The notes beneath the pieces were generated by a model that was not told the DNA's origin, did no database searches, and saw nothing but the letters and a program-made list of their open reading frames with translations. A program made the position numbers and the translations under genes. Below, piece by piece: positions 1-11,600 of a stretch of 64,000 nt of DNA (within the stretch, counting starts at the first letter, position 1; each line of letters opens with the position of its first letter). Where the stretch lies: assembly GCF_963576615.1 (NCBI RefSeq), contig NC_088715.1:30341687-30405686 (forward strand), read 5' to 3'. The stretch is from Watersipora subatra (taxonomy: Eukaryota > Bryozoa > Gymnolaemata > Cheilostomatida > Watersiporidae).

Positions 1-175
1 CCTAGTCTTAAGACCATTCCCTCAAAATATCCTCAACATATTCTTAAAATACCTTTATCATACTTTAGGCGTATCCTTGACATACCCTTGACATACTTTT
101 GAGATAATCTTGACCTAATCTTGATATGTCCTTGAAATTCCTTGAAATGTCCTTGAAATACCATTGATAAACTTT
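1..175. repeat. Degenerate minisatellite, cttgaaatgtc-like units
   Basis: Repeated variants of CCTTGACATAC, CTTGAAATGTC and CTTGATATGTC at roughly 10-17 base spacing. The array runs from the window's left edge and may be longer outside it. Confidence 0.6.
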
Positions 176-2697
176 TTGTAATGTAATCAACATGAGTTTT
201 AAAGACCTGTCAGATATGCCTTTTCAATCGTAAAAATTTTTTGAAACATTTTAGAAACACGACTCCTGCTGCAATAAATTATGCACAAATGCATGTATGA
301 TTCTTTTGTATCATTGGTAATAACTCAAGGCGATTTGAAACCATTAAATTTGTTTCTTCCATAAATTATAACCTTTTTTCTAAAACTCCAGTCAAGCCAT
401 TAAAATCCCAAAGCAATTCCGATGTCATTCTTAAAAAGTTTCATGACATTTATTGGTAAAAAATATATATTTTCCTATATGTACAAAACTATGTTTCATT
501 AATGCAGAAACAGCTTTTGATTTGAGTAATAATACTCAACTGGTGCCTAACGTGGGTGTCTTCAAACATGCTGCTACCATGATTGATACAGATGCTTGAA
601 CATGTGAATAAATAAATAATTAAATAAATGAACAAACACGAAGTAAATAACCAAGTTAAATAAATACTTTTGTTGTATATGCAAATGATCTATTAAAATA
701 ACTTTTTTCAAAATAATTAAAAAACAGTACTTCAAATTTTAGTGAAAAATTATAACCTTTTTGGTTAATCTTATTATTTTTTAGTTAAACATGATTTAAA
801 ACAGAAAAAATTTAAAACTCTATTGTCTGGTACATAAATACAGATTATAACCATTTAACATATTTTTTACCTTTGTTGCTGTAAAAGTTAATGGTATGAT
901 TTTATTTCTTTAACACAAAATGTTACATTTTTTTGGAATTTCTTTTTATATTATACATTTTGTGCAGAAATAATCTCTTACATGCAAATATAAACAAGTA
1001 TTCTGAAGAACATTTAATAACCCAAATTAACACAGATAGGCCTATTCAAAATTGTTATCATTAAAATACTAGTTTCTTTCAGTTTTTTAGAAGTAGGTGA
1101 TTGGCGGGATAAGTTTTGCAGACTATACCTTTCAATGCCTTTGAAATCAATTTATTCTTCCACTTCTTTAAGAATTATTACCGATAGTAAACTTCAAATA
1201 GATTGTACGCAAATTATTGGCATATATTTGGAGAAAATTGGCTTTTTCTTAAAATCTTTTATTCCTAATACTGCAATTAACTATTTCTGATGATCGCCTC
1301 AATGATTTTCACATCTCATCAGAATCACCATTGTCAAAAATAATTGTAGCCATTTACCCAAAATGCCTAAATTAAACTTGGTGAGCAGACAATGACGTTC
1401 TTTATAAACTCTAATCTTGTCATCTCTGTCTCTTTTGATAATACTATCTGAAGCGCAACATCATAATGCATGTTCTTCAGAACTTTTAGCTAAAAAGTCT
1501 TAACATTACAGTGTTAATTTAGAAACTAGCTGAAAACCACTTGGTTTTTTGCTAGCTTGCCTAGAAGGTTTATTGTTCATATACACCAAACTAAAACCCT
1601 ATTTGTAGTTTAGTGTACATGAACCATAACACTCTGATTCACCTTTGAGCATTGAGTGCACTCTTGATAGATTGTGAGGAAAAAGCCTGTTGTCTTTTTC
1701 TGCTCTCTTGCATAATTTTTGACCTAGCTGCCCAACGTACTAATTGCTGTTTAGAATGATCTAGAAAATTTTTAATGTCCTCATATTTAAACTACCCACA
1801 CTCTGAAATACCTGGTCCCTGGCAGCGCTGACATGAGAATTGATATCTGCTAGAAAATGTATGAATTTATTTTGAAGCATCAGTTTCCAATGATGAATTA
1901 TTATTGTTAAATTAATTTGTTAAATTGCTATGATGCAAATTGTTTGCATATTTTCCATGATGCGAATGACTTGCAAATTTGCCATGATGCGAACGACTTG
2001 CAAATGGACTTAAACTTCCGAATCATGCGTCACATGGAAATATAGGTATTGTAGTTGTTATTCACCAGGTTTCCGTGAATCGCATAATGCAGATTTAGAG
2101 TTGCTGGCATGTTGAGTTACGATGCGATAAGAACTTCAATAAATATGCACATCATGCAGATTAGCGCCATTTGCTATGTTAAAATGTTAAAAAATGAGAA
2201 GCCTGGTTTGCTAATTGTTGAACCATAGATCGATAATTAATACCGCAGTTTGAGAATTCCTAGCAGCATTCGTAACTGCTGGAGATGGAATCAAAATGGC
2301 GGAAATGTGAGAATGTTCAAAATTGACTAGCTTCACAACATTTTTGTGCGCATTATTTCCAAGGGCTACTTTTATTTTAACAAGCAAGAAACATTTTATA
2401 AAGATTTGCGAGCAAAAAAATTTGCCTGACTCACAGATTTTTGCAGTTTCAATCCTGCGTCGATTTGCGGATTGATTCTAATTTGCACATCATGCGCCTC
2501 ATAGAAATATAGTGATTATCAGTCAAGTTTATTTAATTTCTTTTGAACCAATAGCCTAACGCTGCCATGAGTTGCTTTATCTACATACGATATTCAGGAT
2601 GACAGAGTTATAGGCTTGCTCACACTATATCGCAATTTGTCCGTCTTACTCACATAAGGTTTTACTAATCATCTGTAATAACATTGTTAAGTATGTG
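176..2697. other. AT-rich noncoding stretch upstream of gene 1
   Basis: No exon or long reading frame was recognised. From about 1860 to 2640 there are dispersed-repeat words shared with elsewhere in the window (catcatgcg...catagaaatatag; ctcacactatatcgc). The missing first exons of the DEG/ENaC gene could lie here or upstream. Confidence 0.5.
1860..2640. repeat. Copy or remnant of the 'CATGGAAAcATAG' dispersed repeat family
   Basis: It contains atgatgcgaatgacttgcaa direct repeats, CATGCGTCACATGGAAATATAGG near 2024, CATGCGCCTCATAGAAATATAGTG near 2487 and a TTGCTCACACTATATCGC end-like word near 2617. Related words occur at 37.8-38.3, 47.1-49.0, 59.5-60.0 and 61.4 kb. Boundaries are not defined here. 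Confidence 0.5.
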
Positions 2698-3409
2698 GTT
2701 GCGTCAAATTTAAGTTGATCTTAAGAGAAATCATTTTTTTTCTCTATCAGTTGATATGTTGTTTGTTGTGTTACGCGATCGCATTGCCAAGATATTTGAA
2801 GATTAAAACTGAAAAAATCTGATTGCCGTAAAAACGCTCAGGCCACAAAAACGTGCCCAGACTTGCCCAAAATGATGTCACACGTTAGGCAACTTGTCTC
2901 TATCTCTCGTATTCACATCGGCTATTTGCGATAAAAGTCTAGTCTTACGCGGCTCTATAGGCATATATCTTATTTTGTATTTGCTCATGTTGGCTAGAAT
3001 AAAATTTTAAATCCTGCTACAGATGCATTATTATGAATGTTTCAAAGGCCTCAAATAATGAAAATTGAAAATTTGTTCTACTCACTTTCTCCAAATGTTG
3101 TGTAAACATTTGGGTACCGACTACCAATTCTACCGGTCTACGGTAATTCTGTCAAGCCAACTAGCTAGAACGAGGTCTTTGTATCAGCACAGTTCTGCAG
3201 CTACCCATGTTAACGATATACAGCCGCTCATATGTCCCGCCCACATTATGTCTGTCGCCTATCCTTGGGGCGCGGCTGTATATCATTGCCTACACCGTCT
3301 ACGTACTAGTTTCTTACTAGTAGTATCCTTACCGCATACTACCGAAGTGAAATAAGTGAGCCACGTCTTTGAAAAGAATATAGATAGGGATAGAGTTTTA
3401 AGGATGAGA

Positions 3410-3490
3410 AGCCTGCTGCAAACTGGATTTGAACTCACATTCTCTAGTTCTGCGGACATCCATATACCATATCCAATTCACTACAATATT
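3410..3490 (-). repeat. tRNA-like (SINE-type) segment within TIR element A
   Basis: On the minus strand there is a degenerate B-box (GAGTTCAAATCC) and a plausible A-box region upstream, in the order seen in tRNA-derived repeats. The same segment lies at about 53015-53095 in copy B. It is not a functional tRNA: the acceptor stem is not closed. Confidence 0.35.
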
Positions 3491-4205
3491 CTGCAAATCA
3501 TGTTTTGCATTATCTTCAACAATATTATTTTATTATATAATTTTTACAAGCAAAGATATTTTCATCTCAGCATAAAGCTTTTATTAAAAATATTCATCAA
3601 GTCGTGGCCACACACATAGTTTTAGCTGATACAATAAGACAAATTCATCTACTGCAACAAACTCAAACAAAACATCATGGTTTATGCAGCACACATTCAA
3701 GTCTCTCTTTCCCCTTTATGGCAGTTTCCACACTGACAAAGCTTCTTCAGCTGGTGGGACGACATAAACATTCTGTAATCAGTAAAACAAATGCAATAAA
3801 TATATGTCATTCATAGATATGTCATTCTAAAGCGTATCTATTGACAGCTTTCAAATTGGGAGTTAAATAGATTGCGAGTGTAATTTTAAAACGAATAAAC
3901 ATTTAATAAATGCACAAGTACGCCAAGCCAACGATTCAAAGCTTTGGTTCTGGAAATTAAAGATTTGCAATGATCAATCGATTTTACCCACTTCCTACGA
4001 GTGAAAATAATTTGTAATCATGACTCTAATTTACCAAAGAAAATTCGAAAAAGATATTATAGCTACATGTAGGTAAAACGGCAGATAAGCTATGAAACGA
4101 TGATTGGAGACAGCAAAGAATTATCATTTCATTAATTAGTATATGTATTTATGACTATAAAAATATTAAATTTACTTAAGTATAAAAGACTCTAAGTTAA
4201 TTTAC

Positions 4206-4337
4206 CTCCATTCTGTCTTCCTCTGCAGCAAAACGCTGCTGACGCCTGTCAGCTTTGACCATAGGCTGTCCACTCCAATCTTTTACTAAAATTTGCTCAG
4301 ATAACTCTGAGTCTCAGTCGCTCAAACTTGAAGCCAT
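4206..4337 (-). pseudogene. Exon-like coding remnant inside TIR element A
   Basis: The minus strand reads MASSLSD, a stop, then DSELSEQILVKDWSGQPMVK and [16 protein letters not shown], ending at a GTAAAT donor-like site. Copy B (53818-53949) has the same 44-codon frame with stops at other codons, so each copy decayed separately. The protein family is not recognised; it could be the first exon of the element's own gene or of a captured host gene. Confidence 0.5.
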
Positions 4338-5473
4338 TTTAACACTATGTATAACTTAGTAATTGTTGAAACGCGTTGAATCAGTAACGATGAGCATTCT
4401 CTATCGAATTAGAATGAATTCTCTAACGATGAGAATCTTCGAGATCACAGACAACGCGTTTTACAAGTGATAACATTTATTACAGCCTATATAAAAATTT
4501 TGCGCTCATGATTGGCTAACGAAGCAACCTCATATTTATCGCTCGTGGTTTCGTTTCAGATATCTTGCTTGTGACGTCACGAAATAGGCACCCGCTGGAA
4601 CGTGAGCTTTTTAAAAGAGGGCCTCAGTCAAACGCATATATCTCTGGACAGGTTTGGCCTACAAAGACAGAAATGACATCAAATTGTAGCTGATGTTTTA
4701 GCCTTTTATGGGTCTTAATTTCATTAAATTGAATTTTTTGACGCAATCACATCTTCAACATTATCACAAACTCATCCAAATTCACATCAGAAAATAGTTC
4801 ATGACATACCGTCTCATTATACCATGCACTCACTTAAACAATGAAACACCCATCATACAGTGCCTATCACGAAGCATAAATCGAGCTATCCAGAATGGCC
4901 AAAGCAGTGTACATTGATTAGGCTGTCGTAGATGCTTGGCAAACTATCAAAAAAGTTTGATAGCTCCAAACCTTTACTATGTATCTACGTTGCTTCAACA
5001 ATGCTATCGATTACTGAGCACATAGTCGATGAAATATCATTGAGAAGACAATACAGGTATATGACATTCTAATGTGAGCAGCTGTATGTTTGCTTGGCTC
5101 ATATTCTAACTTGAGAGAGGATATTTTTAACAAACCTTGCACAATAATGCTATGAAGCGCTTACAATCGAAGTGAATTAAATTAGAAACATTACGACAAT
5201 CTGTCACCAGAGTCAGCATCATATAAAATTCCCTATTAAAATATTTTTTAACTCTGCCAAATTTTTACCCATATTTTGTATTCAAAACACTGTAGACCAA
5301 AAGTAATTTTAGCTTGACTTGCAGCTATGTTACAAACCTTTAACATATCTGACTATTAGCCATTGTACTTTAAAAATTTTTTGAGCAATACATAACCAAA
5401 CCATTGTCTCTGCAACATTTTTCTCTTATTCTCAAATTCTTTTTGAAGAAGTTAAAACTTTCTTTACTTTCAG

Positions 5474-5619
5474 TTTCCAACGGTAACCATATGCAATAAC
5501 AACAATTGGATGAGTTCCGTTCTCAATTATATGAGTCTTGATCTTGGCTCGTCTGGGATCTTTGAGATTATCCAGGATCTTTACAATGGCGATAGACCGA
5601 TTCCCCCTCCAGCTGGCAA
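5474..5619 (+). CDS. DEG/ENaC exon 1 of those found (post-TM1)
   Basis: The acceptor is tttactttcag before TTTCCAACG and the donor is GTAAGT after GGCAA. The exon enters in phase 0 and leaves in phase 2. It starts with FPTVTICN, the signature that follows the first membrane helix in DEG/ENaC channels, then a stretch ending PIPPPAGK. Its phase-2 end joins the 9505 exon exactly. An upstream exon carrying TM1 must exist but was not recognised in 1-5473. Confidence 0.88.
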
Positions 5620-8600
5620 GTAAGTCTGCAAGGTTCATCAATGTAATTGTGTCACTATTTATTTCTGTTAATTCGAAAATCCATCTCTGTGGTTTTTACT
5701 AAAAAATCACAATGTTATAAGTGTTTCAATTCTTTGATACAGGCAATGGACAAATGGACCAATCATTTTAGTCTTTGGTTGACCATTAAATATGCCAAGA
5801 GAAGCTCATGTTAACTTTTCCACTATTTTTAATTTTCTGTCATATTTACTTGACCGTCCTGCTTATTTCTTACAAGGTTGACTTTCTGAGGTTTATTTTC
5901 TCTCATTTTTACTTACTTTTTTCATGCTCATTTTATCCCATGTTTACTTCCCCTCATGTAAACTTTCTCTCATGTTTACTTCCCTCATGCATACTTTCTC
6001 TAATGTTTACTTTCCCTCATGAATATTTTCTTTCGTGTTTTTACACTTGCAACCATCATGACATGATGTTTTCCAACAAACTATTTTGTTCCTAACCTAC
6101 ACATTTTTGAATTGAAAGGCATAAGATTTAATTTGCAATAATTAATTCAATTTGCTAACAATAGCTACATCAAACAATTTTCACACAACTTTTCTAAATA
6201 AAAAATTTCTAGTGAAGACAGTTCGGACTCTCTGGTAATAAGTAAAATCATCCTGAAGACAAATTTTAACTTTGACATGGTTCATAGCTTTTGATTTTAA
6301 AAAGGCCACATTATGTTCATGTGTAGTGCAAAGATCTGGTAAATAGATCTAAACTTCATCGTAAGTCTGCTTATGAGCGTTATTGATGGTTCATTTACTG
6401 GAATTGTCCTTTGTGCCCTTTTTCTTTATTCAGTGCATTTTTCTTTACTCGCGCCCAGTCTGTTGTTTGAGTGTTATTGATTTAAAGTTTTTCTCATTGG
6501 TTTAATTTATTTTTATGTGGTCTACTTCCCTATTACAATAATTCTATGCAATTATAGATTCTTTGCTCATTTTATTCTTCAATCTTTTCACTTACTTCAT
6601 GCATCAACTATGGTGAATTCGTCTTTTACCTACTTGTGTTGTTCCTTTATGTGTCATTTTCTGAACTGCCTTCTTTGTCATTTTTTGGCTGTTTTCCTTG
6701 AGTGCCTTCTTTGTTTGTTGATATTTTAGGTAGACATCTAGGAATATATATTCTCGATGATATGCTTAAATTTTCAGTAATAAATTTGCTAAAGAAACCT
6801 TGAAGCATTTGCAAACAGAAAAAAATTGAAAAACCTTTTGGCAAATCAGGTTAATTACATTTACATTTGGAAGAAACTATACAAACACTTTGCATCAGCG
6901 ATGCCATCATTTCTCATCTAATCACTAAAGAGAGCGACACTCGACAAATTTAAATTAGTATGTTTGCGCGCATGCACGTGCATTCGTGCACGCGCAAAAA
7001 TTCACTTGCACGCATGCACGTGCAGAACCACTAATACTCCTGCAGTCCAGTGTGTTATGAAAGATCATCAAGGATGCCAAAAAGCACAATGAACAGCTAT
7101 CTGCCCATTTAATCTATAACATTAGAAAGAGGATAGTTCAAACAGGTGTTTGATTTGAAAGTTGAAGCTGAATTTTGCAAGAGTAAAACTCGCTTATAAC
7201 AATATTTTACGTTAACCTGTAATATTGCCAAATAAAGCCACACACAATGAAAACAAAAACTGTTGTATTAGTATATAAAACAATTGATCTTTGTTAGAGT
7301 TTCTTTACTTGTCATTACTAGGTTAAAGAAATAACAACAACTGGTTACAGACATGGTCTTCAGAACTAAACAGAAAAAAAACAAAAGACCTAGTTTCTTT
7401 TTGATAGAACCCCAATTGCTGTGACTTAAATTATTTGCCTGTTAGCATTTAATGTAAAAAACATTTACTGATGAATATTGATTCATTCTGGTCCTAAGAC
7501 CATTATACTGATGCAGTATATTCTCATCAATAAGTCTATTAGGCTGTTTCAGTTTCAACCTTTGTAACAATTAAATAGGAAGCAAACCTTTAGAAAAATG
7601 CTGAAAGGCAATCAAATTATTAGTTTTCTTGTTTAAAGATATCAGTAGTTATTGAGGTGTATTATATTATTTTAGACAAATTAAGTTTGCTGAAAAATAC
7701 AATTGAGCCTATTTTTGTAGTAAGCACTATCTAGCATATGACAAATAAACTTGACTTGTAGCATATTTCTCATCTCTTTATCTTTGAAAACAACCTAAAT
7801 ATTCCATAATTCTCCAGATTGCATTTGAATGCTAACATTACACCAAAGTCTACAAAACCTTGGAAAACTCTACGAAAGCTAAACTAAGTTTTAAAACATT
7901 ATTCACTTTTAAAATAGCATAGCATGGACTAGTAACAGGACATGAAAAACTGAGTACAAAGTAGTGAAATACTCAAACCGGCATTGTAAGAGCATTGTTT
8001 GATTTTTAAACTGAAGTATAGAAAAATTTCTAACAAAACTAAAAAATATTTTAAAATTATAGTTTTCATTGGAATCATGTGATTTGTTGTTGTCAAATAC
8101 TGCCGCTTAAACAGGATATAGAAATAAACATATGCTCAACTATGAAATGGACATAGACACAATCGCCAGCTCCGTGTATCATTTTAAATACGACTAATAA
8201 TAACAATTTTAGACCTGGCTTCGTTTTTACAATTTTAAGGTCAATAATAAATTTTTAGTTAGAAAAAGTAACTAACTAAACTTATTTTCAAAAATTATGT
8301 TCGGATGACTTGTTTTATTATTGGTGAGCAATTCAAGGTAAAAGTTATTTTAACAAGTGCAAATTCATACTTGTACTGAATAGTCCGGATCAGCTGGACT
8401 GTGAAAAAGAACTTGCTATTCAGCTTTTAGAAAGGCTACTTGAGAGACAAAATGCTGGTAACTCTAAACTACACCTTATAAGAGAAAAGTAGGAGAACCA
8501 AGGCTAAAGCGATCTGAATTAAAGAGCTATTATTTTATGCAAACTGGATAGAATGCTGTCAGAACTTGTAAGGTTTCCGGTGCAACTGCAACTAAATTTT

Positions 8601-11600
8601 ACACAGGCTGTTTAAAATGTGTCTACAAGGAATGTGTGTATGGTTTTTTTAAAATTGAAATTAAATAATTAGTTATTCGTCTTCATTTAACACATTGGTA
8701 AAAGCTTTGCTATATTGTAAAGGAAAGTGTCAGCTCTCTTTACTCTCCATAAGACAGTCAAATAAAAACATTGTGCGTTAAATTACAAAAAAATATATAT
8801 TAAATAAATATATTTCACTAGACATGCATATCAATCAAGAAACATGCATGCAAAGAATGTGTGCGCTGCGACCCTCGCCTTTTGAACGATATCTACTCCC
8901 TTTTAGATTGTTAGTCGTAGCCTGCCCCCACCCATTTTCTTTATTTTTTCCACGAGCGTCTTGTCGGTCTCTCGGTTTTCTTTCTCAGTCCCCTCGGTTT
9001 GCTTTTGGTAGCCCGAGCTTCAATCGAGGGTCGGGCCGGTCACGGCCCCTTACAGGCTCGGTCTTGCAACCGTAATGACCAAAAACTATATTATTACGGC
9101 CTTCGTCACTACACTCTGCGGTTACAATAAGCTTTATTACTTCTTCAATAAATCAAAAATAAAGTATTATCGAATTGATAACAATAATTTTTATTGAGTG
9201 GCACATTATTGATTATATTTCCATGACACGCTCATTACATTAAAACAATATTTTATAATAGAGCCATGTTGTATTTCTGTTTATCTGTCAGTCTGAGGTC
9301 AGGAAATATGATGAGATCGCATCATACAGCACTGTACTCATGATTTCAAGCATAGTAGACAAACACTTTGTTAAATTTGCCAATTGACTACTTACTTGTG
9401 TTTCAGAGTCATTGCACATATAGTTATTACAGCTGCAAATTTCTGAAAACACACTAGACTGCATGGTACCAGTTTGCTAATGACTTCATACTGGCATGTT
9501 TCAGATACAACATCTCTGACCCTCTGTATACTTCTGCCCTACAAATAAACTCTAGCCAACTTGAGACTTTCTTCCAAAAAGCAGCACACCCTCTTAATGA
9601 AACATTCATTATGTGCAACATCTTTAGTAAAAACTACTCATGTCAAGATGTCTTTGAAGTTGTCGCTACTGATGCAGGTATCGTATTGAGTACTTTTGTT
9701 GCATATGCAAGTGATTCACTAACAGATCTTTGTTGAAGATAACTTAAAAAGGTGGACCTCATATATTTAGTGAACAACCCTCATAGTCAAGCTTAATTTT
9801 CGTACTTTTCTAGTTGAACCTGGATATAAAAGGAAGGTTTAAGACACTTTTGTTTGGTATATAACATGTACACTGTAAACTTTAGACAAGTAACATAGGT
9901 ACAAAGCAGTAAAAGTTAAAAATAGTATTTTATTTAATAAATACCTAATAATAACTTTTTTGGATTCCTTCATTGAGACGGTAAAAGAAGGGTAACGGCA
10001 AACAATTTGATGCATTTTAACTTACAAAGAAAGAGACTTCATTACTTGAAGTGTTCAAATAGTAAATTTGTCATCAATCAGTTTATGTCAGTCTGTAGTA
10101 GCTTAACTCATTTAAAAAATGCTCTCTGACTAAATAATATCCCTTCTATAAAATACAATTGGTTTTTTACCTTGAAACACGCTAAAACAATAAGTGTTAT
10201 AAGTTACAAAAATGCACTTTCAACACAAGATTGATAGCATTTTGTATATTTTGATGTAATCGCTGCTGTATCACCTGTTGCTATTCTTTAACTTGCTTGA
10301 GTTGATGGGAAATAACCTTTTATGCGCATCGCACATGTAATGCTGCTGTATAGAGACAATGCCTCAGGTATAAAACACCTGTAACTAACAAAATGGCAGA
10401 TTAATCTTACTACTTTAATGTATAGGGTTATCGTATCAATCAAAGCTTTGCATAATAACTATAAAGCTGTTTCACAAACTCTATTTTTGTAAAAAAATAT
10501 CTGCATGAAGCTTTTATTTAAAAAGGCATCTCTTTCTCATATGTTTTTTTTTAATAACTGCTTGTGCATCTGTCTCTTGGAGAAAGTTCTATTAACTTTC
10601 AGTATCTATCTCTTATGATTCAATCCAATGTTTAATGATGTTTGTGGGATCGATGGATGTTTTGGCATGCAGAACAGTAAAAGTCCAATTCACCTAGCTT
10701 ATTCTAGTCAAAGATCAACTTATATCTATCAAGACAGCGAGTAAATGAGTGAAAGGAATATTTTTTGAAGGTTTCTGCTTCCAGTTTAATTCAAATGGCA
10801 GTTTAAATTCCACTGCTCCAGGAAAAAGTGGAGGAATTTCGGTGATTTTAGATGCCAATGTAAATGAGTACTCGACTGGACCAACCTCTCATTCTGAAGG
10901 TTTCACTGTAAGTATACATTAAGTAATAACTCAATTATTGTATATCTGAATTCATTTAAATTGTTTAATACTTGCTATGTCACTATTTTATGGCATTGTA
11001 CATGTAGGTTATATAAGTCTTGACATAGTTGGGAATGAAGCAAGTGGGATCCTAATTAATTGGATGAACAATGCATGAAAATTAGTATGGCTGTGATTAA
11101 CTTATAACTGAAACAGAACAGTCTGTTTCTAGGATTGGAGGAACATCATTGTAAACTGATGGTTAAAAATACAACATAAAACCATGGTTAATGCACTTGT
11201 CTTTTTAACTCACTTGGTTTCTCGAAATTTTTAGGCATAAAATTGGTGGATGTCATTTTTTTAAATTATTGCATGATATAAATAAAGAAGGCAAATTTGA
11301 AAACTGTTTTACATTGTTTCTGCTTTACCATAAATGTGAAATTAAACCATTAATAACTCTTTTTATGAAACTTAGATAGCATTTCACGACTCATACCAAG
11401 TTCCACAAGTTACCGAACAAGGCATCGGATTATCTCCAGGAACCCAAGCTAATATAGTGCTTCACAAATCTGAGGTAAGACGAATCATACACATGAGAAT
11501 GTTTCAAGATTTAAACATTAAACACTGAACTTAATAAATTAAGTTTTTTGGTGTAGCACCAGCCTTTTCTTTTCCTAGAATAAACAATTTAGTTATATGT

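Larger units (their letters stand above)
2698..4747. mobile_element. 2.05 kb terminal-inverted-repeat element, copy A
   Basis: Collinear over its whole length with 52332-54345. Its ends are inverted: GTTGCGTCAAATTTAA at the left and TTTTTTGACGCAAT at the right, giving a TTGCGTCAAA terminal repeat; the similarity may extend outward to ATGTg. No clear target duplication could be read. The interior contains a tRNA-like segment (about 3410-3490) and, on the minus strand, a 132-base exon-like coding remnant at 4206-4337. No transposase was recognised, so it looks nonautonomous. Confidence 0.85.
5620..9504 (+). other. Large DEG/ENaC intron (3.9 kb)
   Basis: It holds the minisatellite at 5.9 kb, the alternating GC hairpin at 7.0 kb and the GC-rich island at 8.86-9.08 kb. 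The remainder is AT-rich with no exon recognised. Phase agreement between the flanking exons (2 to 2) suggests no coding exon is missing inside. Confidence 0.7.

Noticed and set aside
3065-3816. Three consecutive + strand open frames of 70-96 codons
   Set aside because: They lie wholly inside the 2 kb TIR element, recur imperfectly at 52.7 kb with disrupted lengths, and resemble no protein.
4990-5056. Possible TM1-region exon ending CAATACAG|GTATAT
   Set aside because: Its only open frame ends in phase 2, but the next DEG/ENaC exon needs phase 0, and it has no hydrophobic helix.
5432-5641. Minus-strand 69-codon frame
   Set aside because: It is the antisense shadow of the DEG/ENaC FPTVTICN exon.
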